Below are positions 13,901 to 22,679 of a DNA stretch of 64,000 nt, in pieces. A program made the translations under genes and the position numbers. The stretch covers positions 9,796,661-9,860,660 of the forward strand of contig CM064530.1 in assembly GCA_032716605.1 (NCBI GenBank). The letters are read 5' to 3'. The DNA comes from Paralithodes platypus. Lineage: Eukaryota > Arthropoda > Malacostraca > Decapoda > Lithodidae. The notes beneath the pieces are model-generated. The model was given only the letters and a program-made list of their open reading frames with translations. It was not told where the DNA came from and ran no database searches. Position 1 is the first letter of the stretch. Every line of letters begins with the position of its first letter.

Positions 13901-16837
13901 ATTTTAAGACTGAGTGTTCCACACATAAGTGCAGTTTCAGTCTCTTGTCCATAATGGCGGCGTTCCGGCAACCCTGTTAAGGGCTGCTTCACTTGTCAAG
14001 TTCTTGGATTTGAGATCGGCGTATAGTCCGATCCCAGGTCTTCCTCGGTCCACCCCTTGGTGCAGCTCCCTCCACAATCACAGACCTGCATTTTTTCACC
14101 CAATTTTGTTCATCTCTACATGTCCAGACCATTAGTCTACTTTACTCCCATTCTCAAATCACAGCCAGACATACGCCCTTAAATCCTCGCCTCATTAGGC
14201 TAGAGACGCTACTGCTTTATACTAACACTCCTCTTTAAATACAGTATGTTGTATTCTATCCTGTAGCCTGGCCCCACACATCCATCTCACCATTCTCATC
14301 TCATTACGCTCCATTTCTGTTGACATCCTCTTACTTTAACGGCCCATGTTTCTGAGGCATACGTCATTGCACTTCTAACACAATAAGGCATACACCTTTC
14401 CCTTCAGGGGGAGAGGCATTCTTTTCATGGTCAGGATTGGCATCAATTCTCTGAACTTCCCCCAGCCACAGCTAATTCTAGCAACAGTGGCATCCTCGGC
14501 CCCACCACCGGCAGAGATGGTATCTCCTAGGTAACAAAACTTGTTCACCAGCTCCAAAGACTCATTTTCCAAAATTCACAGCCACAGGATCATCACTTAA
14601 CACAAGCTCGCCTTTGCACACTACGCACTCAAATTTCTCTATTTCTGACTTATCCTTCGGCAGGGGCCCCTTTATTCTACTACAGCGCTTACTCCCATGG
14701 TGTACCCAACATCGACAGATGCTACATTGAATTGAGTTAACGCCCACTCCCTTTCCACACACTGCACATGGGTATGCACCGCTCTTTTCCACATTGCCTC
14801 GTCTCAAACTACAATGCATAACCTTGGTTTTGTTAATATTGACTCTTCAACCCTTGCTCGCCATGCCCTCTCTCCACTCTCTGAATTTGGCCTCAGCATC
14901 CTGCATACTGTCAGCTATTAGGACTAAATCGTCTGCATAAAACAGTTCCAACGGGAGTCCGCCTCTAAAAACTCTAGACAGCGCCTCCACGACCATAATA
15001 AAGAGGAGGGGGCTTAACACTGAACCCTGATGGACTCCAACACGGACTGCGAACTCATCACTCAGTACACCCTTCACCCTCACCGAACTTCGCGAATCCT
15101 CATACATCTTCATTATCACACGCACCAGCCACTCTTCCACACCAGTTTCCTCATAGCCCACTGTACAACATCTCTAGGTACCCTATCAAAGGTCTTCTCC
15201 AGTTCCACATACACAAAGTAACGATCCCTCCCTTTTAGTAGGTATCTTTCCTGTATCTGCATGACCTATGAAGATAGCATCGGTTGTACCACGTCCTGGC
15301 ATAAAACCAAACTGCATATCATCAATAGAGATGATTTGCCTGATCAAACCCTCAAGGACTCTCTCACAGACCTTCATGATTTGGTCCAGCATTTTCAGGC
15401 CCCTATAATTTCCTCTATCTAGCGCATCCCCTTTTCCTTTGTATATATTTACTATTACACTTTTGAGCCAATCCTCTGGGATCGATCTATCTAGACAGAT
15501 AGATAGATAGATACTGTACCTGTACATGATTTTATACCACCTACCGTTTCTTTTTACCCCATCTAAAATAAATGGAGTCACAAAGATATCCTTCTAAATC
15601 TTGCTGCTATAGTCTATTTCTTTTACACTGGCGGTAAATTGCAAAAAATACCATCAATATTTCTCGGTAGTTTTGAATGTTTTTTAGTGAAATATGGGTC
15701 CAATTATATAAATTGGTTTTAACCCTTGTCTAGCGGGGTGTGTTTTGGGCTCATTTGGGCATATTCAGGCCCTCCTGCAGATAAATCAAGCATCTGCAAT
15801 GAAAAAAAAAAATGTTTAGCAAAAAACTAGGCGCTAAAAGCTTCAAAATGAGACCAGAACGAGCTACGTAGCACTCGTGTTTCTCTTGCAGTGGTTGCAC
15901 GAACATGGGAGTTTAGCATATATCGGTATATTTTTCCCAGCTATGATCACTACTGGCTACTCTGCCGGCCTCTCGGGGACACAGGGGACATGAGGTAATG
16001 GGCGGGGCGGTAAGCCCTGGGAGTCGGCTGTCTGGCCCGCTGCGCTCCCGGCCATTTGCACTCGATTTTAACCCTTGAAAAGCCTTAATAATGCTCCTAA
16101 CTTGCTGCAAATTGGTGCACGACTTAAGTCGAGCGCCGCCAATAAGGGGTTAATGTGTTGCAGAGACATAGTAGTTTCATATTAAGTATCGGTCAATTAG
16201 CTGCTAAGGGATTCAATTTACCGTCGGCTGAAATGAAACGGAGTATAGTGTGCATTGCTATAACTCTATAAGCTAACTGGTTAACCCTCTCCGACATATG
16301 ACGCGATTTTGAGCCTATTAGGGATACTTTAAAGCCTTTGTTACCAGCAGGGGTATTTATAAAATTTTAGTTTAGTTACTTCAACCTCTGCAGTTGTCTT
16401 TGAGTTAGCTGTGGGCCAGAAAACTAATCTTGGAGAGGTAATTATAAGAGTGAGAGAACTCTATTTCTTATTGCTAATCTGGCAACCTCTGCGTCATATG
16501 AGCGTGAAAGGGTTAATTTAGAATAGGGTTAAAGTATTGTTCATGAAGGCAGCTAATGGTTGAATAGTTATGATGAACCATTACTGTACCTTCTTGAGAG
16601 TGTTTTTTTGCCACAAACTACTTTTAACATTATCTTTCATGTAAAAATTTAGGTCATGTGTTGAAAGATAATTATTTCATTTTATACATGTTTAGATATG
16701 TCAAATACAGTACTGTACATGTATACTAATATTTGTGATGACAGGGTGCACTACTGTGGCGTGATGCGAGAGATCTTCCGTCTGGTTTACCCACATCAGG
16801 CGCCGGTTGGTCACACTCAAGACACAGGAATCCACAG
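1787..16837 (+). CDS. HERC1: HERC1-type giant E3 ubiquitin ligase, partial gene, 13 exons
   Basis: Exons read here: 1787-1947, 3072-3203, 3880-4008, 4324-4480, 4728-5132, 6419-7238, 7787-8295, 9125-9248, 9864-10049, 10698-10925, 11257-11391, 12566-12716, 16745-16837. Every junction has AG/GT ends and matching phase; together they give about 1,076 codons without a stop. The first exon is an RCC1 blade (AWGSN, GQCGQGH, ISAGTTHSVAW). The order of blocks that follows agrees with the region just behind the first RCC1-like domain of HERC1: RPFCVDLQEGTF, SLALTGG, SRMKLLYALLP, HVAALLGY, LLLFPARLVRPLL, WAWLLDVER, RLLLAAIITHT. Known HERC1 proteins are near 4,900 residues, with two RCC1-like domains, SPRY, WD40 and a C-terminal HECT domain that transfers ubiquitin; they act at Golgi and vesicle membranes. 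Only a minor part lies here. The 5' exons, SPRY, WD40, second RCC1-like and HECT parts are absent. Identification rests on remembered family similarity. Confidence 0.88.
1979..2455 (-). mobile_element. Poly(A) SINE, 5'-truncated
   Basis: In the first visible HERC1 intron. The T run at 1,981-2,003 is the poly(A) tail read backwards. The body (about 2,003-2,455) is a diverged match to the SINE bodies near 55,540-55,924 and 63,390-63,770. The tRNA-like head is missing. Confidence 0.75.
2544..2561 (+). repeat. Poly-G run
   Basis: About 18 consecutive G bases inside the first HERC1 intron. Length may vary by sequencing error. Confidence 0.8.
2687..2809. repeat. tRNA-derived inverted repeat (48-bp arms)
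   Basis: Arms 2,687-2,734 and 2,762-2,809 are reverse complements with two mismatches; the loop is 27 bases. The + strand carries an A-box (TGGCCTAGTGG, 2,740-2,750) and a perfect B-box (GGTTCGAATCC, 2,791-2,801). The left arm repeats the B-box in reverse. The + unit resembles a tRNA-Glu-like SINE head. Confidence 0.75.
3072..3203 (+). CDS. HERC1: HERC1 exon b
   Basis: It begins after ttttttgcag and its first base completes an Arg codon. It encodes RVVSWHRPFCVDLQEGTF and continues to KPFVSLR, then the donor gtacta. A LINE fragment starts about 25 bases after its donor. Confidence 0.88.
3225..3613 (+). mobile_element. RTE-like LINE reverse transcriptase fragment
   Basis: It encodes VCEAMKRVKMGKASGIDGVG, GEMLKYGGE, ICKLAWEKGSAPDDWNTGII and VPLY. 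These are the early reverse-transcriptase blocks of this group. A stop follows VPLY where a Lys-Gly-Lys-Gly motif is usual, so the copy is inactive. Located in the second visible HERC1 intron. Confidence 0.75.
3880..4008 (+). CDS. HERC1: HERC1 exon c
   Basis: Acceptor ccttcag, donor gtacag. It encodes DQEKFVVVCLQLLNTHLSLA and then LTGGMTQAVLG and PLRELLFR. It looks alpha-helical and hydrophobic. Phase agrees with both neighbours. Confidence 0.88.
4324..4480 (+). CDS. HERC1: HERC1 exon d
   Basis: Acceptor tttgttag, donor gtgagt. It encodes a helical stretch containing LLLPPLASRMKLLYALLP and SPEDWGQLSRGQ. It ends in phase 0. Confidence 0.88.
4728..5132 (+). CDS. HERC1: HERC1 exon e with (S/P)HIPPHQ repeats
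   Basis: Acceptor tcacacag, donor gtgagt; 135 codons. The N-terminal part (RLQLGILVVSLEDHSHVAAL, then LGYTG) is the conserved HERC1 block. The middle, about 4,855-4,985, is a run of seven-residue units of the form HIPPHQ plus S or P. The last part, LMHTLLANLTFHT, returns to conserved helical sequence. The repeat is probably a disordered, lineage-specific linker. Confidence 0.85.
5133..5950. other. HERC1 intron, no feature recognised
   Basis: AT-rich intronic sequence between exons e and f with no recognised repeat. It is followed at about 5,955-6,060 by a LINE 3' end. Confidence 0.45.
5955..6065 (-). mobile_element. I-type LINE 3' end, diverged
   Basis: The stretch around TTCCCAGACTTTCTGGCCGA resembles the 3' end near 13,198-13,250 (TTCCCTAAGCTGCCTGGCCG), with a short TTG-rich tail on its left in both. 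Confidence 0.45.
6175..6285. repeat. Interspersed repeat shared with 47,575-47,690
   Basis: Both places contain an AAACGGCTAAGGT...GGTAGAGGATGCCAAACC block and a following CTCTGGATAGG. Family unknown. Confidence 0.55.
6419..7238 (+). CDS. HERC1: HERC1 exon f: charged Arg/Glu-rich insertion
   Basis: Acceptor ttttacag, then EHQLNQLLVEEKSARSLK. The frame stays open for 273 codons to a strong donor (a|gtaagt) that leaves one base, which fits the next exon. Most of it is low-complexity RREE/REER sequence, with three repeats of the form RRPVLVP plus NREE. A cryptic donor, AAG|GTACGA at 6,473, would make an 18-codon exon, but its phase 0 end does not fit the next exon. Ordinary HERC1 has only a short linker here. 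Confidence 0.7.
7410..7720. mobile_element. TTAA MITE, family B, in a HERC1 intron
   Basis: Starts TTAACCCCTTCTGTACC and ends GGTACAGTAAGGGTTAA. The inverted ends are bounded by TTAA, as in piggyBac-type elements. It has no coding capacity. Confidence 0.7.
7787..8295 (+). CDS. HERC1: HERC1 exon g: charged segment and conserved helix
   Basis: Acceptor ccaaacag. Its first two bases complete an Asn codon with the last base of the preceding exon. About 130 residues are Glu/Arg-rich. The end, HPQHLLRLLSTLHAHLLAYC, is the conserved helix that follows the linker in HERC1. Donor gtctgt. Confidence 0.8.
8591..8870 (-). mobile_element. CR1-like LINE C-terminal fragment
   Basis: The minus strand encodes RTRGHAFKLRKARCKSNLKK, FSFPYRSIEVWNRLEEVVGA and NLKIKLDK, typical of the extreme C-terminus of CR1-like polymerases. 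A GGCA/GACA microsatellite follows at 8,871-8,905. Confidence 0.65.
9125..9248 (+). CDS. HERC1: HERC1 exon h
   Basis: Acceptor ttgttcag, donor gtaaca. It encodes SMHLLHEHLAELFEMCGRLL followed by NQTATLLASHPGLAH. The helix pattern matches the conserved HERC1 region. Confidence 0.85.
9436..9700 (-). mobile_element. RTE-like LINE fragment
   Basis: The minus strand encodes EARKAHCETLLNVKFEWNRD, then VQGPPHLITYDTVKSAID and SAKVAPA. This precedes the reverse-transcriptase core in this LINE group. Confidence 0.65.
9864..10049 (+). CDS. HERC1: HERC1 exon i
   Basis: Acceptor ccccag, donor gtaggt. It encodes VVYSSVCGCATAQAVYALLL and FPARLVRPLLGPLRALLPTL. These are strongly conserved HERC1 helices. 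Confidence 0.88.
10140..10690. other. HERC1 intron, nothing recognised
   Basis: AT-rich intron with a short TCTATCTA run near 10,240-10,268. No repeat family assigned. Confidence 0.4.
10698..10925 (+). CDS. HERC1: HERC1 exon j
   Basis: Acceptor tctatcag, donor gttagt. It contains RQWAWLLDVERACGLVVGRC and LEGMLLGPPL. Phase is consistent on both sides. Confidence 0.88.
11257..11391 (+). CDS. HERC1: HERC1 exon k
   Basis: Acceptor taccacag, donor gtaaat. It encodes SVSEGISRVVSVVECGREVV and LNTPLLTVLDL. Identification comes mainly from position and phase. Confidence 0.8.
11392..12145. other. HERC1 intron with a family A trace
   Basis: About 11,520-11,600 contains GGTAGAAAAATGTTCGGCCA and a GGCCAAAGGCCGG hairpin, the core signature of the family A MITE, heavily diverged. 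The rest is unassigned. Confidence 0.4.
12146..12547. mobile_element. TTAA-bounded palindromic MITE next to a splice acceptor
   Basis: Left end TTAAGGGGGTCACCGGC; right end GCCGGTGACCCCCCCTTAA. The two halves are long inverted repeats: CCCTGGCTTGTATTATCCAT on the left, ATGGATACAAGCCAGGG on the right. A second copy is at 38,917-39,305. It belongs to the family A group by its GCTCGCTAYCGCTCGCCAGG-like core. Confidence 0.85.
12566..12716 (+). CDS. HERC1: HERC1 exon l
   Basis: Acceptor ttttacag, which sits only 18 bases beyond a MITE end; donor gg|gtacga. It encodes MCWLEEISSGEDWDTCEV and DATTRLLLAAIITHTAVSQ. The last two bases, GG, pair in phase with the first base of the next exon. Confidence 0.85.
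12761..13045 (+). mobile_element. tRNA-derived SINE with a LINE-derived 3' end
   Basis: The head has a perfect A-box (TGGCATAGTCGG, 12,770-12,781) and a B-box-like GGATCGAATCT (12,813-12,823). The last ~70 bases before the A-rich tail (about 12,936-13,008) nearly match the 3' end of the LINE at 22,585-22,660. The tail is short repeats of ATCAAAAGT followed by A runs. Confidence 0.75.
13185..13850 (-). mobile_element. I/R1-type LINE 3' part
   Basis: The minus strand encodes REDRVHLARLRCGHHPALLG, YQKRLDDSVVDACPGCNT and APHTIKHIIEDC. This is the C-terminal Cys-rich knuckle region after an RNase H-like domain. The upstream frame is broken. The 3' end carries an AAC-type tail at 13,185-13,200. 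Confidence 0.7.
13880..15495 (-). mobile_element. RTE-like LINE, 5'-truncated, frameshifted
   Basis: Read on the minus strand in order: MPGRGTTDAIF and NYRGLKMLDQIMKVCERVLE (15,186-15,495), HQGSVLSPLLF and the catalytic FYADDLVLIAD (14,847-15,161), a Cys-rich CAVCGKGVG segment (14,562-14,819), FCYLGDTISAGGGAE (14,375-14,572), then a 3' end with a TGTA-type tail near 13,890. Frameshifts separate the blocks. A shorter copy of the same 3' end is at 26,895-27,350. Confidence 0.8.
15719..16153. mobile_element. TTAA element, long family B type
   Basis: Begins TTAACCCTTGTCTAGCGG and ends AATAAGGGGTTAA. Shares internal sequence (CATTTGGGCATATTCAGGC and CTTCAAAATGAGACC) with 18,953-19,382 and 30,085-30,999. 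Confidence 0.7.
16281..16516. mobile_element. TTAA MITE, family B
   Basis: Left end TTAACCCTCTCCGACATATG; right end reads CATATGAGCGTGAAAGGGTT plus AA. The two halves are partial inverted repeats carrying CATATGACGC. Lies in the last visible HERC1 intron. Confidence 0.7.
16745..16837 (+). CDS. HERC1: HERC1 exon m, last before the gap
   Basis: Acceptor gatgacag, donor ag|gtcaga. It encodes VHYCGVMREIFRLVYPHQ and a short tail. The donor is 23 bases before a run of Ns, so the next exon cannot be seen. Confidence 0.75.
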
Positions 16838-16859
16838 GTCAGATCACAAACTGTTTTTT

Positions 16860-16959
16860 NNNNNNNNNNNNNNNNNNNNNNNNNNNNNNNNNNNNNNNNN
16901 NNNNNNNNNNNNNNNNNNNNNNNNNNNNNNNNNNNNNNNNNNNNNNNNNNNNNNNNNNN
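16860..16959. other. Assembly gap of exactly 100 N
   Basis: One hundred unknown bases. A round 100 is a common placeholder for a join of unknown length. HERC1 coding sequence lies on the left and none is seen on the right. Confidence 0.95.
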
Positions 16960-17660
16960 TCATATGCACAGATGTATGTAAATATACGTACATATGAGCG
17001 AGAACATATTGCTCACTAGCGCAACTTCTGATTATAAATCTATGCATAAGCATTATCTATTATTAAGTGTTCGCGTATCTTCATCCATGTATTTCCACCC
17101 TTAACAATAGAACGCCCAGCTTTTCTACATTTCGCCTTCTATCACACACACACACACTCGAACGAACACACACACACACACACCTACACTACCAAGGATT
17201 AACCTCCCATTGTAGTAGGCTTTACCTGACCCTACCTGTACAGACTTGAATTGCCGCTCCCTCTTTACCCTTTACCTCTTTACCCTGACCCTACCAAAAC
17301 AGTTTTTGTATGTATGTATGTTTGTGTATACGGACATGTGCACACTTGCTGCATGTTCTTATGTTCTTATATATGTATGTATATGTATGCGTATGTATGT
17401 GCGTACGTACGTGTATATATGTATGTTCTGTATATGAGTAACTAAAATAAATGTGTATATGTACTGTATATCACTTACTCTCATGGTTATTTTATGATAA
17501 TTTGTATTCTGCACCTGCATCATTATTGTATTTATTTTTATTTTTTGTAAACTGAGCTTACCATCTTCATATCTGTACATCTCATGTTCATCCACTAAAT
17601 TGTAAAATGTGTATTTTCAGCTCATGAGGTTGCCATTCTTTAATAAACCGTTTATTATTA
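16960..17660. repeat. Microsatellite-rich sequence after the gap
   Basis: Imperfect GTAT/ATAC and CA runs (for example 17,142-17,182 and 17,306-17,430). No exon or transposon recognised. Confidence 0.6.
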
Positions 17661-17664
17661 TTAT

Positions 17665-18560
17665 TTACCCCCCCACCTCCTAACCCACCCATCCCAACCT
17701 ACCTATAATCTACCTCCCTCACCCCCCACCTCCTAACCCACCCATCCCAACCTACCTATAATCTACCTCCCTCACCCAACACCTCCTAACCCACCCATCC
17801 ACAACCTACCTATAACCTACATCCCTCACCCCCCACCTCCTAACCCACCCATCCACAACCTACCTATAACCTACATCCCTCACCCCTTCCTAACCCACCC
17901 ATCCTAACCTACCTCCCTCACCCATCCCCCCCTCCTAAATCCCCCCCCCCACAACCTACCTATAATCTACCTCCCTCACCCGCCCCTTCCCCCTCACCTC
18001 CTAACCCACCCATCCACAACCTACCTATAACCTACATCCCTCACCCCTCACCCCCCCACCTCCTAACCCACCCATCCACAACCTACCTATAACCTACATC
18101 CCTCACCCATCGTATCCCAATCCCCCCCCCCCCCCCCCCCCCAACCACAACCTACCTATAATCTACCTCCCTCACCCATCACCCCCCCACCCATCCACAA
18201 CCTACATACCGGTACTGTATATAATCTACCTCCCTCACCCATCGTATCCCCCTCAACCCCCCTAACCCACCAATCCCAACCTACCTATAATCTACCTCCC
18301 TCACCCATCACCTCCCCACCCCTCCACAACCTACATATATAATCTACCTCCCTCACCCATCACCCCAATCCCTCATCCACAACCTACATATTAATCTACC
18401 TCCCTCACCCATCGTTTCCCCCTCCCCCCTCCTCCTAACCCACCAATCCCAACCTACCTATAATCTACCTCCCTCACCAATCGTTTCCCCCTCCCCCTTC
18501 CTCCTAACCCACCAATCCCAACCCATCAACCCTCCACCAACCCATTTAACTCTCCTCCAT
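17665..18560 (+). repeat. C-rich minisatellite
   Basis: Irregular copies of roughly 55-60 bases built on CCCACCCATCC, ACAACCTACCTATAA and CTACCTCCCTCACCC, with a C run of about 20 at 18,123-18,142. Strong strand asymmetry: almost no G on this strand. Confidence 0.8.
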
Positions 18561-18952
18561 CCACCCCATTAATTATTACTCCCACCCTTCCACCCTAATC
18601 CGGAACAACAACAAAAAACAACAACGCCCTCTATTTTTCTCTCTCTCTCTCTCTCCTGCGTTCCCGCCCGTCCCTCACAAACTTGTCCACCTTGCTCTAC
18701 CTTTTTTTTGGTTCCTGCTTCTCGTGCGGTGATGACTGCTTTCCCTTTTCCCATATCCACCCACCTGCCTGTCTTTCCCGTAACTGTCTCTGCTTCTGCT
18801 TTTTTGTGTCGGTATTCACTCGCTCTGGCTGGGTTTATGAGGCTTGTTTATCTTCACAGCCCTTTAGCATAACTGTCTCCACTTCTGAATTTCTGTGCCG
18901 GGCTTTGTTCACTCTGGCTGGGTTTATGAACTTCAATTATCTTCACAGCCCT

Positions 18953-19382
18953 TTAACCCTTTTGCTGCGGGTGACGTTCTGGAATGTTTTGGCAAGTTAC
19001 AGCAATTTCCAGGCTTTAAAAGCCTGTAAAAACTGTAGAAATCGAGTGTCAGTGGGCGGGAGAGTGAGGGGCCCACCTCCGACCCTCAGAGCAGCAAGCG
19101 GCTCACTGAGGTAGACTGTGTCTCGCACGGATCTCTCACTGCCTCTCACAACAGTGTTGCCGAGCGAGCGAGTGCTAACAAATAGCGGGTTTCCTGTGTT
19201 TCTATGGCACCGCTTCGGGTGAACCAGGCCACGTACGAGGCCCGTTCTGGTCTCATTTTGAAGCTATTTTCGCCTAGTTTTCGGCAGAATACAGTTCATT
19301 TAATACAGATGCTTGATTTATCATTCAGGAGTGCCTGAATATGCCCTAAATAGCCCAAAACACCCCGCAGAGAAAGGGTTAA
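18953..19382. mobile_element. TTAA element, long family B type
   Basis: Begins TTAACCCTTTTGCTGCGGG and ends GCAGAGAAAGGGTTAA. The last TTAA is also the first TTAA of the family A copy that follows. Confidence 0.7.
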
Positions 19383-19625
19383 GGGGGACGAAGTTTTTTT
19401 TTTCTGGTGCCCCATTTTCCTCATGGTTAGCCCCATTAGTTTTCAGATTTAAAGACATTCGGCCAATTAGTTTGGCGATTTTCAGACCACTTGCCCCATT
19501 TCTTTGTCAATAAAAAGACTTTTCGTGCCATTAATGTGTCAATTTTTTCCTGGCGACCGATAGCGAGCCTGTAATTTAGGAGAGACCGGGAAATGTTTCT
19601 ATCGAAAAATTTGCAAATATACTGT
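19379..19625 (-). mobile_element. Family A MITE, reverse copy
   Basis: Begins TTAAGGGGGACGAAG and contains the family A blocks GCCCCATTAGTTTTCAG, TTTGGCGATTTTCAG and GGCGACCGATAGCGAGCC. Its far end is unclear. Confidence 0.65.
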
Positions 19626-19907
19626 ACAGGTATGTGCGGGATCTTGGGGATGGTTTTACATATTTGTTTTTTTTTAATTTAATATTTCAGACATGTTGCC
19701 AGAAAAATAGTCATCATCGAATGTTGACTATAAAAGCTCTCGTGTGATACCAGCTTTAGCCAGAATAGAGTAAAGAAAGACATCACCGTACGGAAAGGGT
19801 TAATGCGTAAATTTACCTTTATCATACTGGTTTCTTCACTCAGCAATTTCCCCCTATCTATATATATGTTTAATTTGGCATATAACGTTTCTGTCATATA
19901 TTTCTGA

Positions 19908-20056
19908 CTGTGTGTGTGTGTGTGTGTGTGTTCGTTCCATTTGGCTTCTAACGTTCCTGTCGTATTTTTCCGACTGTGTGTGTGTGTGTGTGTGTTCGTT
20001 CCATTTGGCTTCTAACGTTCCTGTCGTATTTTTCCGACTGCGTGTGTGAGTGTGAG

Positions 20057-20129
<73 letters not shown>

Positions 20130-20130
20130 C
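19908..20130 (+). repeat. TG microsatellite with ~62-bp higher-order repeat
   Basis: TG runs alternate with a non-TG block (TTCGTTCCATTTGGCTTCTA...) that appears twice nearly unchanged and once partly. The last run is about 75 bases of TG. A further TG run lies at 20,465-20,512. Confidence 0.85.
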
Positions 20131-20464
20131 TCGCCCATATTTCCACATAGTTTATCTCTTTTGTTTTCTCTTCTTTATCAGTTTTCCTTATTCCTTTCCT
20201 TTTAAAACTAACACTTTTTCTCATTTTACTGTACAGTTCCTTTTCTGTATACATTTGATATCTCGTTTTTCTCTACGTAAGACTTCGCTTCTTTCTTTTA
20301 TGCGTGTTGTTATTATTGAGATTTTAATTAAGTTTACTTTGCTTCTCTTTTGCCTAACACCTATTCTTCAAAATATTGTAAAATATTGTATATTAAATAA
20401 ATTAGTTTTTATGTATAATTATCTTGTATATATATTTACTTATCTCTCTCTCTGTATATATACC

Positions 20465-20513
<49 letters not shown>

Positions 20514-20689
20514 TTTGTTGTCTCTCCCTTCTTGACTTAAAAATCTTCTGTGTTTTTTTATTCGATTTTTTCTTCATCGTGAACACACCCTTTTTGCCCT
20601 ACAAATGCACTCACCTTTTTGTCTCCTTTGTTGGTTTCGTGCCCCACCCTCTCTCTAGCTTTCTTTACTTTTTTCTTCTTTGTATTATT

Positions 20690-21860
20690 CTTTCCTTCCT
20701 TCTATCACTGCTTTCCTCCCTCCGTATTATCTTTTGTCTATTCTTCCCTTCCCTTCCTTCCTCCCTCCCTTACTTAATCCCTCTCCCTTCTTCCTACACC
20801 TTTTCCTGCATTGTCACCTTTAATTCTTCCCTCACTTCCTCCCTCCCACTTTCCTTCCTTAGATAATCTCCCTTCCTTCCTTCCTCCCTCCCTCTCCCCT
20901 CCTTCCTCTTCCCTTCTTCCTTACCTCCTTCCTTTGCTTCACCTTTTCCTGCAGTCACCTTCCATTCTTTCCTCACTTCCTTCCTTAGATCATCTCCCTT
21001 CCTTCCTTTCTTCCTCCCTCTCTTCCTTCCTGCAATATTTCCTTCCATTTCTTCCCTCACTCCCTTCCTCTCCCTCCATCCCTCCCCCCTTCCTTTTTTC
21101 CTGCCCTCTTACCCACACCTCGCAATAGGTTAATCCTTTTTACTTTGTTTTATTATTTTTGTTTGGCTTTTCTGACTCTTACATAATTTGCCCTTACCCT
21201 GCAACTTCTCTAATTCTTGTCTATCTCCTCCTTGCTTCAATTTCCCTTTTGTCTTATAACTGTTCTACTCTCTTTCCTCCCACTTTTCCATTCTTTCCTT
21301 GCTACTTTCCTCCTCTCTTCCTCTTCCTTCTCTGCTCCTTTCTTTCCATCGTTTCTTCTCTTCTTCCAATTCCCCTCCTTGCTCTTTCCATCCTTCTTTT
21401 CATTCCCTCCCCTTCTTTCTCTTTCCCCCTCTCTACCTCTCTCCCCTGCGTCCCTCTTCCTCTCCCTCCAACCCCTGCTCCTTTCAATACCTCCCTCCTT
21501 CCTTCCCTTCCCTTCCTACTGTCTTCCCTGCTATCCTCCCTTCTCTCCTTCTTTCCTTCCTACTGTCTTCCCTGCTATCCCCCCTTCTCTCCTTCTTTCC
21601 TTCCTACTGTCTTCCCTGCTATCCCCCCTTCTCTCTTTCCTTCCTTCCCTCCCTCCTTCCCTCTCTCCTTCCTTCCTCCCTTCTTTCCTTCCCTCCCTCC
21701 TCCCCGCTCTCCTTCCTTCCCCCCTTCTTTCCTTCCCTCTCTCCTTCCTTCCTCCATTCTTTCCTTCCTTCCTCCCTTCTTTCCTTTCCTCCCTTCTTTC
21801 TTTTCCCCCCTCCTCCCTTCTCTCCCTCCTTCCTCCCTTCCTTCCTTTCTTCCTGGCCGC
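20690..21860 (+). repeat. Kilobase pyrimidine tract (CCTTCC/CCTTT)n
   Basis: Over a kilobase that is almost pure C and T on this strand and so pure purine on the other. The unit is irregular. Long open frames in this stretch are artefacts of the repeat. Confidence 0.9.
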
Positions 21861-22039
21861 CCGTTAACCCGTACAGGTCACGACAGCGCAACCTTGAGAT
21901 AACAACATACTGGGTCAAGCCCCGCCCTCTCACTCTCGCCTCCACAGAAAATGGGTAGCGGCATTTTTTCTAATCTGACCATCATGATACCGACATCGTT
22001 CATGATGTTGTTGTTTCGGCGGTGTATCACGAAGCTTAA

Positions 22040-22670
22040 TACTTGTTTCTCGAGAGTAAGCTAGCTCTAGTGCTACCGCGGCTTGAATACTGTAGCGTAT
22101 TAACATCCCCATACAAAGCAGGTGAAATAAATGACGTAGAGAGTGTACAAAGAAATTTCACTTCGCATATAAGTTCGATAAAACATCTACACTATTGGGA
22201 GCGTTTAAGAGCACTGAATCTGTACTCACTGGAACGTAGAAGAGAACGTTACCTAATAATATACACGTGGAAAATCGCAGAGGGTTTAGTACCATACCTA
22301 CATACTCCGATAGTCATGAAATTCAGTGATAGGAGAGGCTGGGAATGCGAAATCCCCCGGATGAATAACAGGGGTGCTATGGGCTCTCTGCGAGAGGGCT
22401 GGTTATCACACAGAGGCCCACGTCTCTTCAACAAACTCCCACGGCGAGTAAGAGACATGAGGGACATCTCGTTAGACAACTTCAAGAGAGCCCTAGATGT
22501 CGAACTGCAAAAAGTGCCAGACGAGCCCATCCTCGCAAGGGAGCGAGCTGTCGCTTCAAACAGTCTACTGCACCAAATCACCACCCATAACGAGGGGCGT
22601 CGCGCTCCTTGGTGCCGCTAGAAGAGCGGCGAACACATCCAAAGGTATCCAAAGGTAAGGTAAAGGTAGT
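22040..22670 (+). mobile_element. LINE C-terminal fragment and 3' end
   Basis: It encodes LALVLPRLEYCSVLTSPYK, VESVQRNFTSHIS, LRALNLYSLERRRERYLIIY and FNKLPRRVRDM, ending HNEGRRAPWCR and a stop at 22,619. The 3' end carries repeats of ATCCAAAGGT. This is the likely partner of the SINE at 12,761-13,045. Jockey-superfamily type; clade not settled. Confidence 0.75.
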
Positions 22671-22679
22671 ACTATTTAA

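Noticed and set aside
21159..21958. Leu/Pro/Ser-rich frames of more than 200 residues
   Set aside because: By-products of the pyrimidine tract. All frames are open and the text is only Ser/Pro/Phe/Leu.
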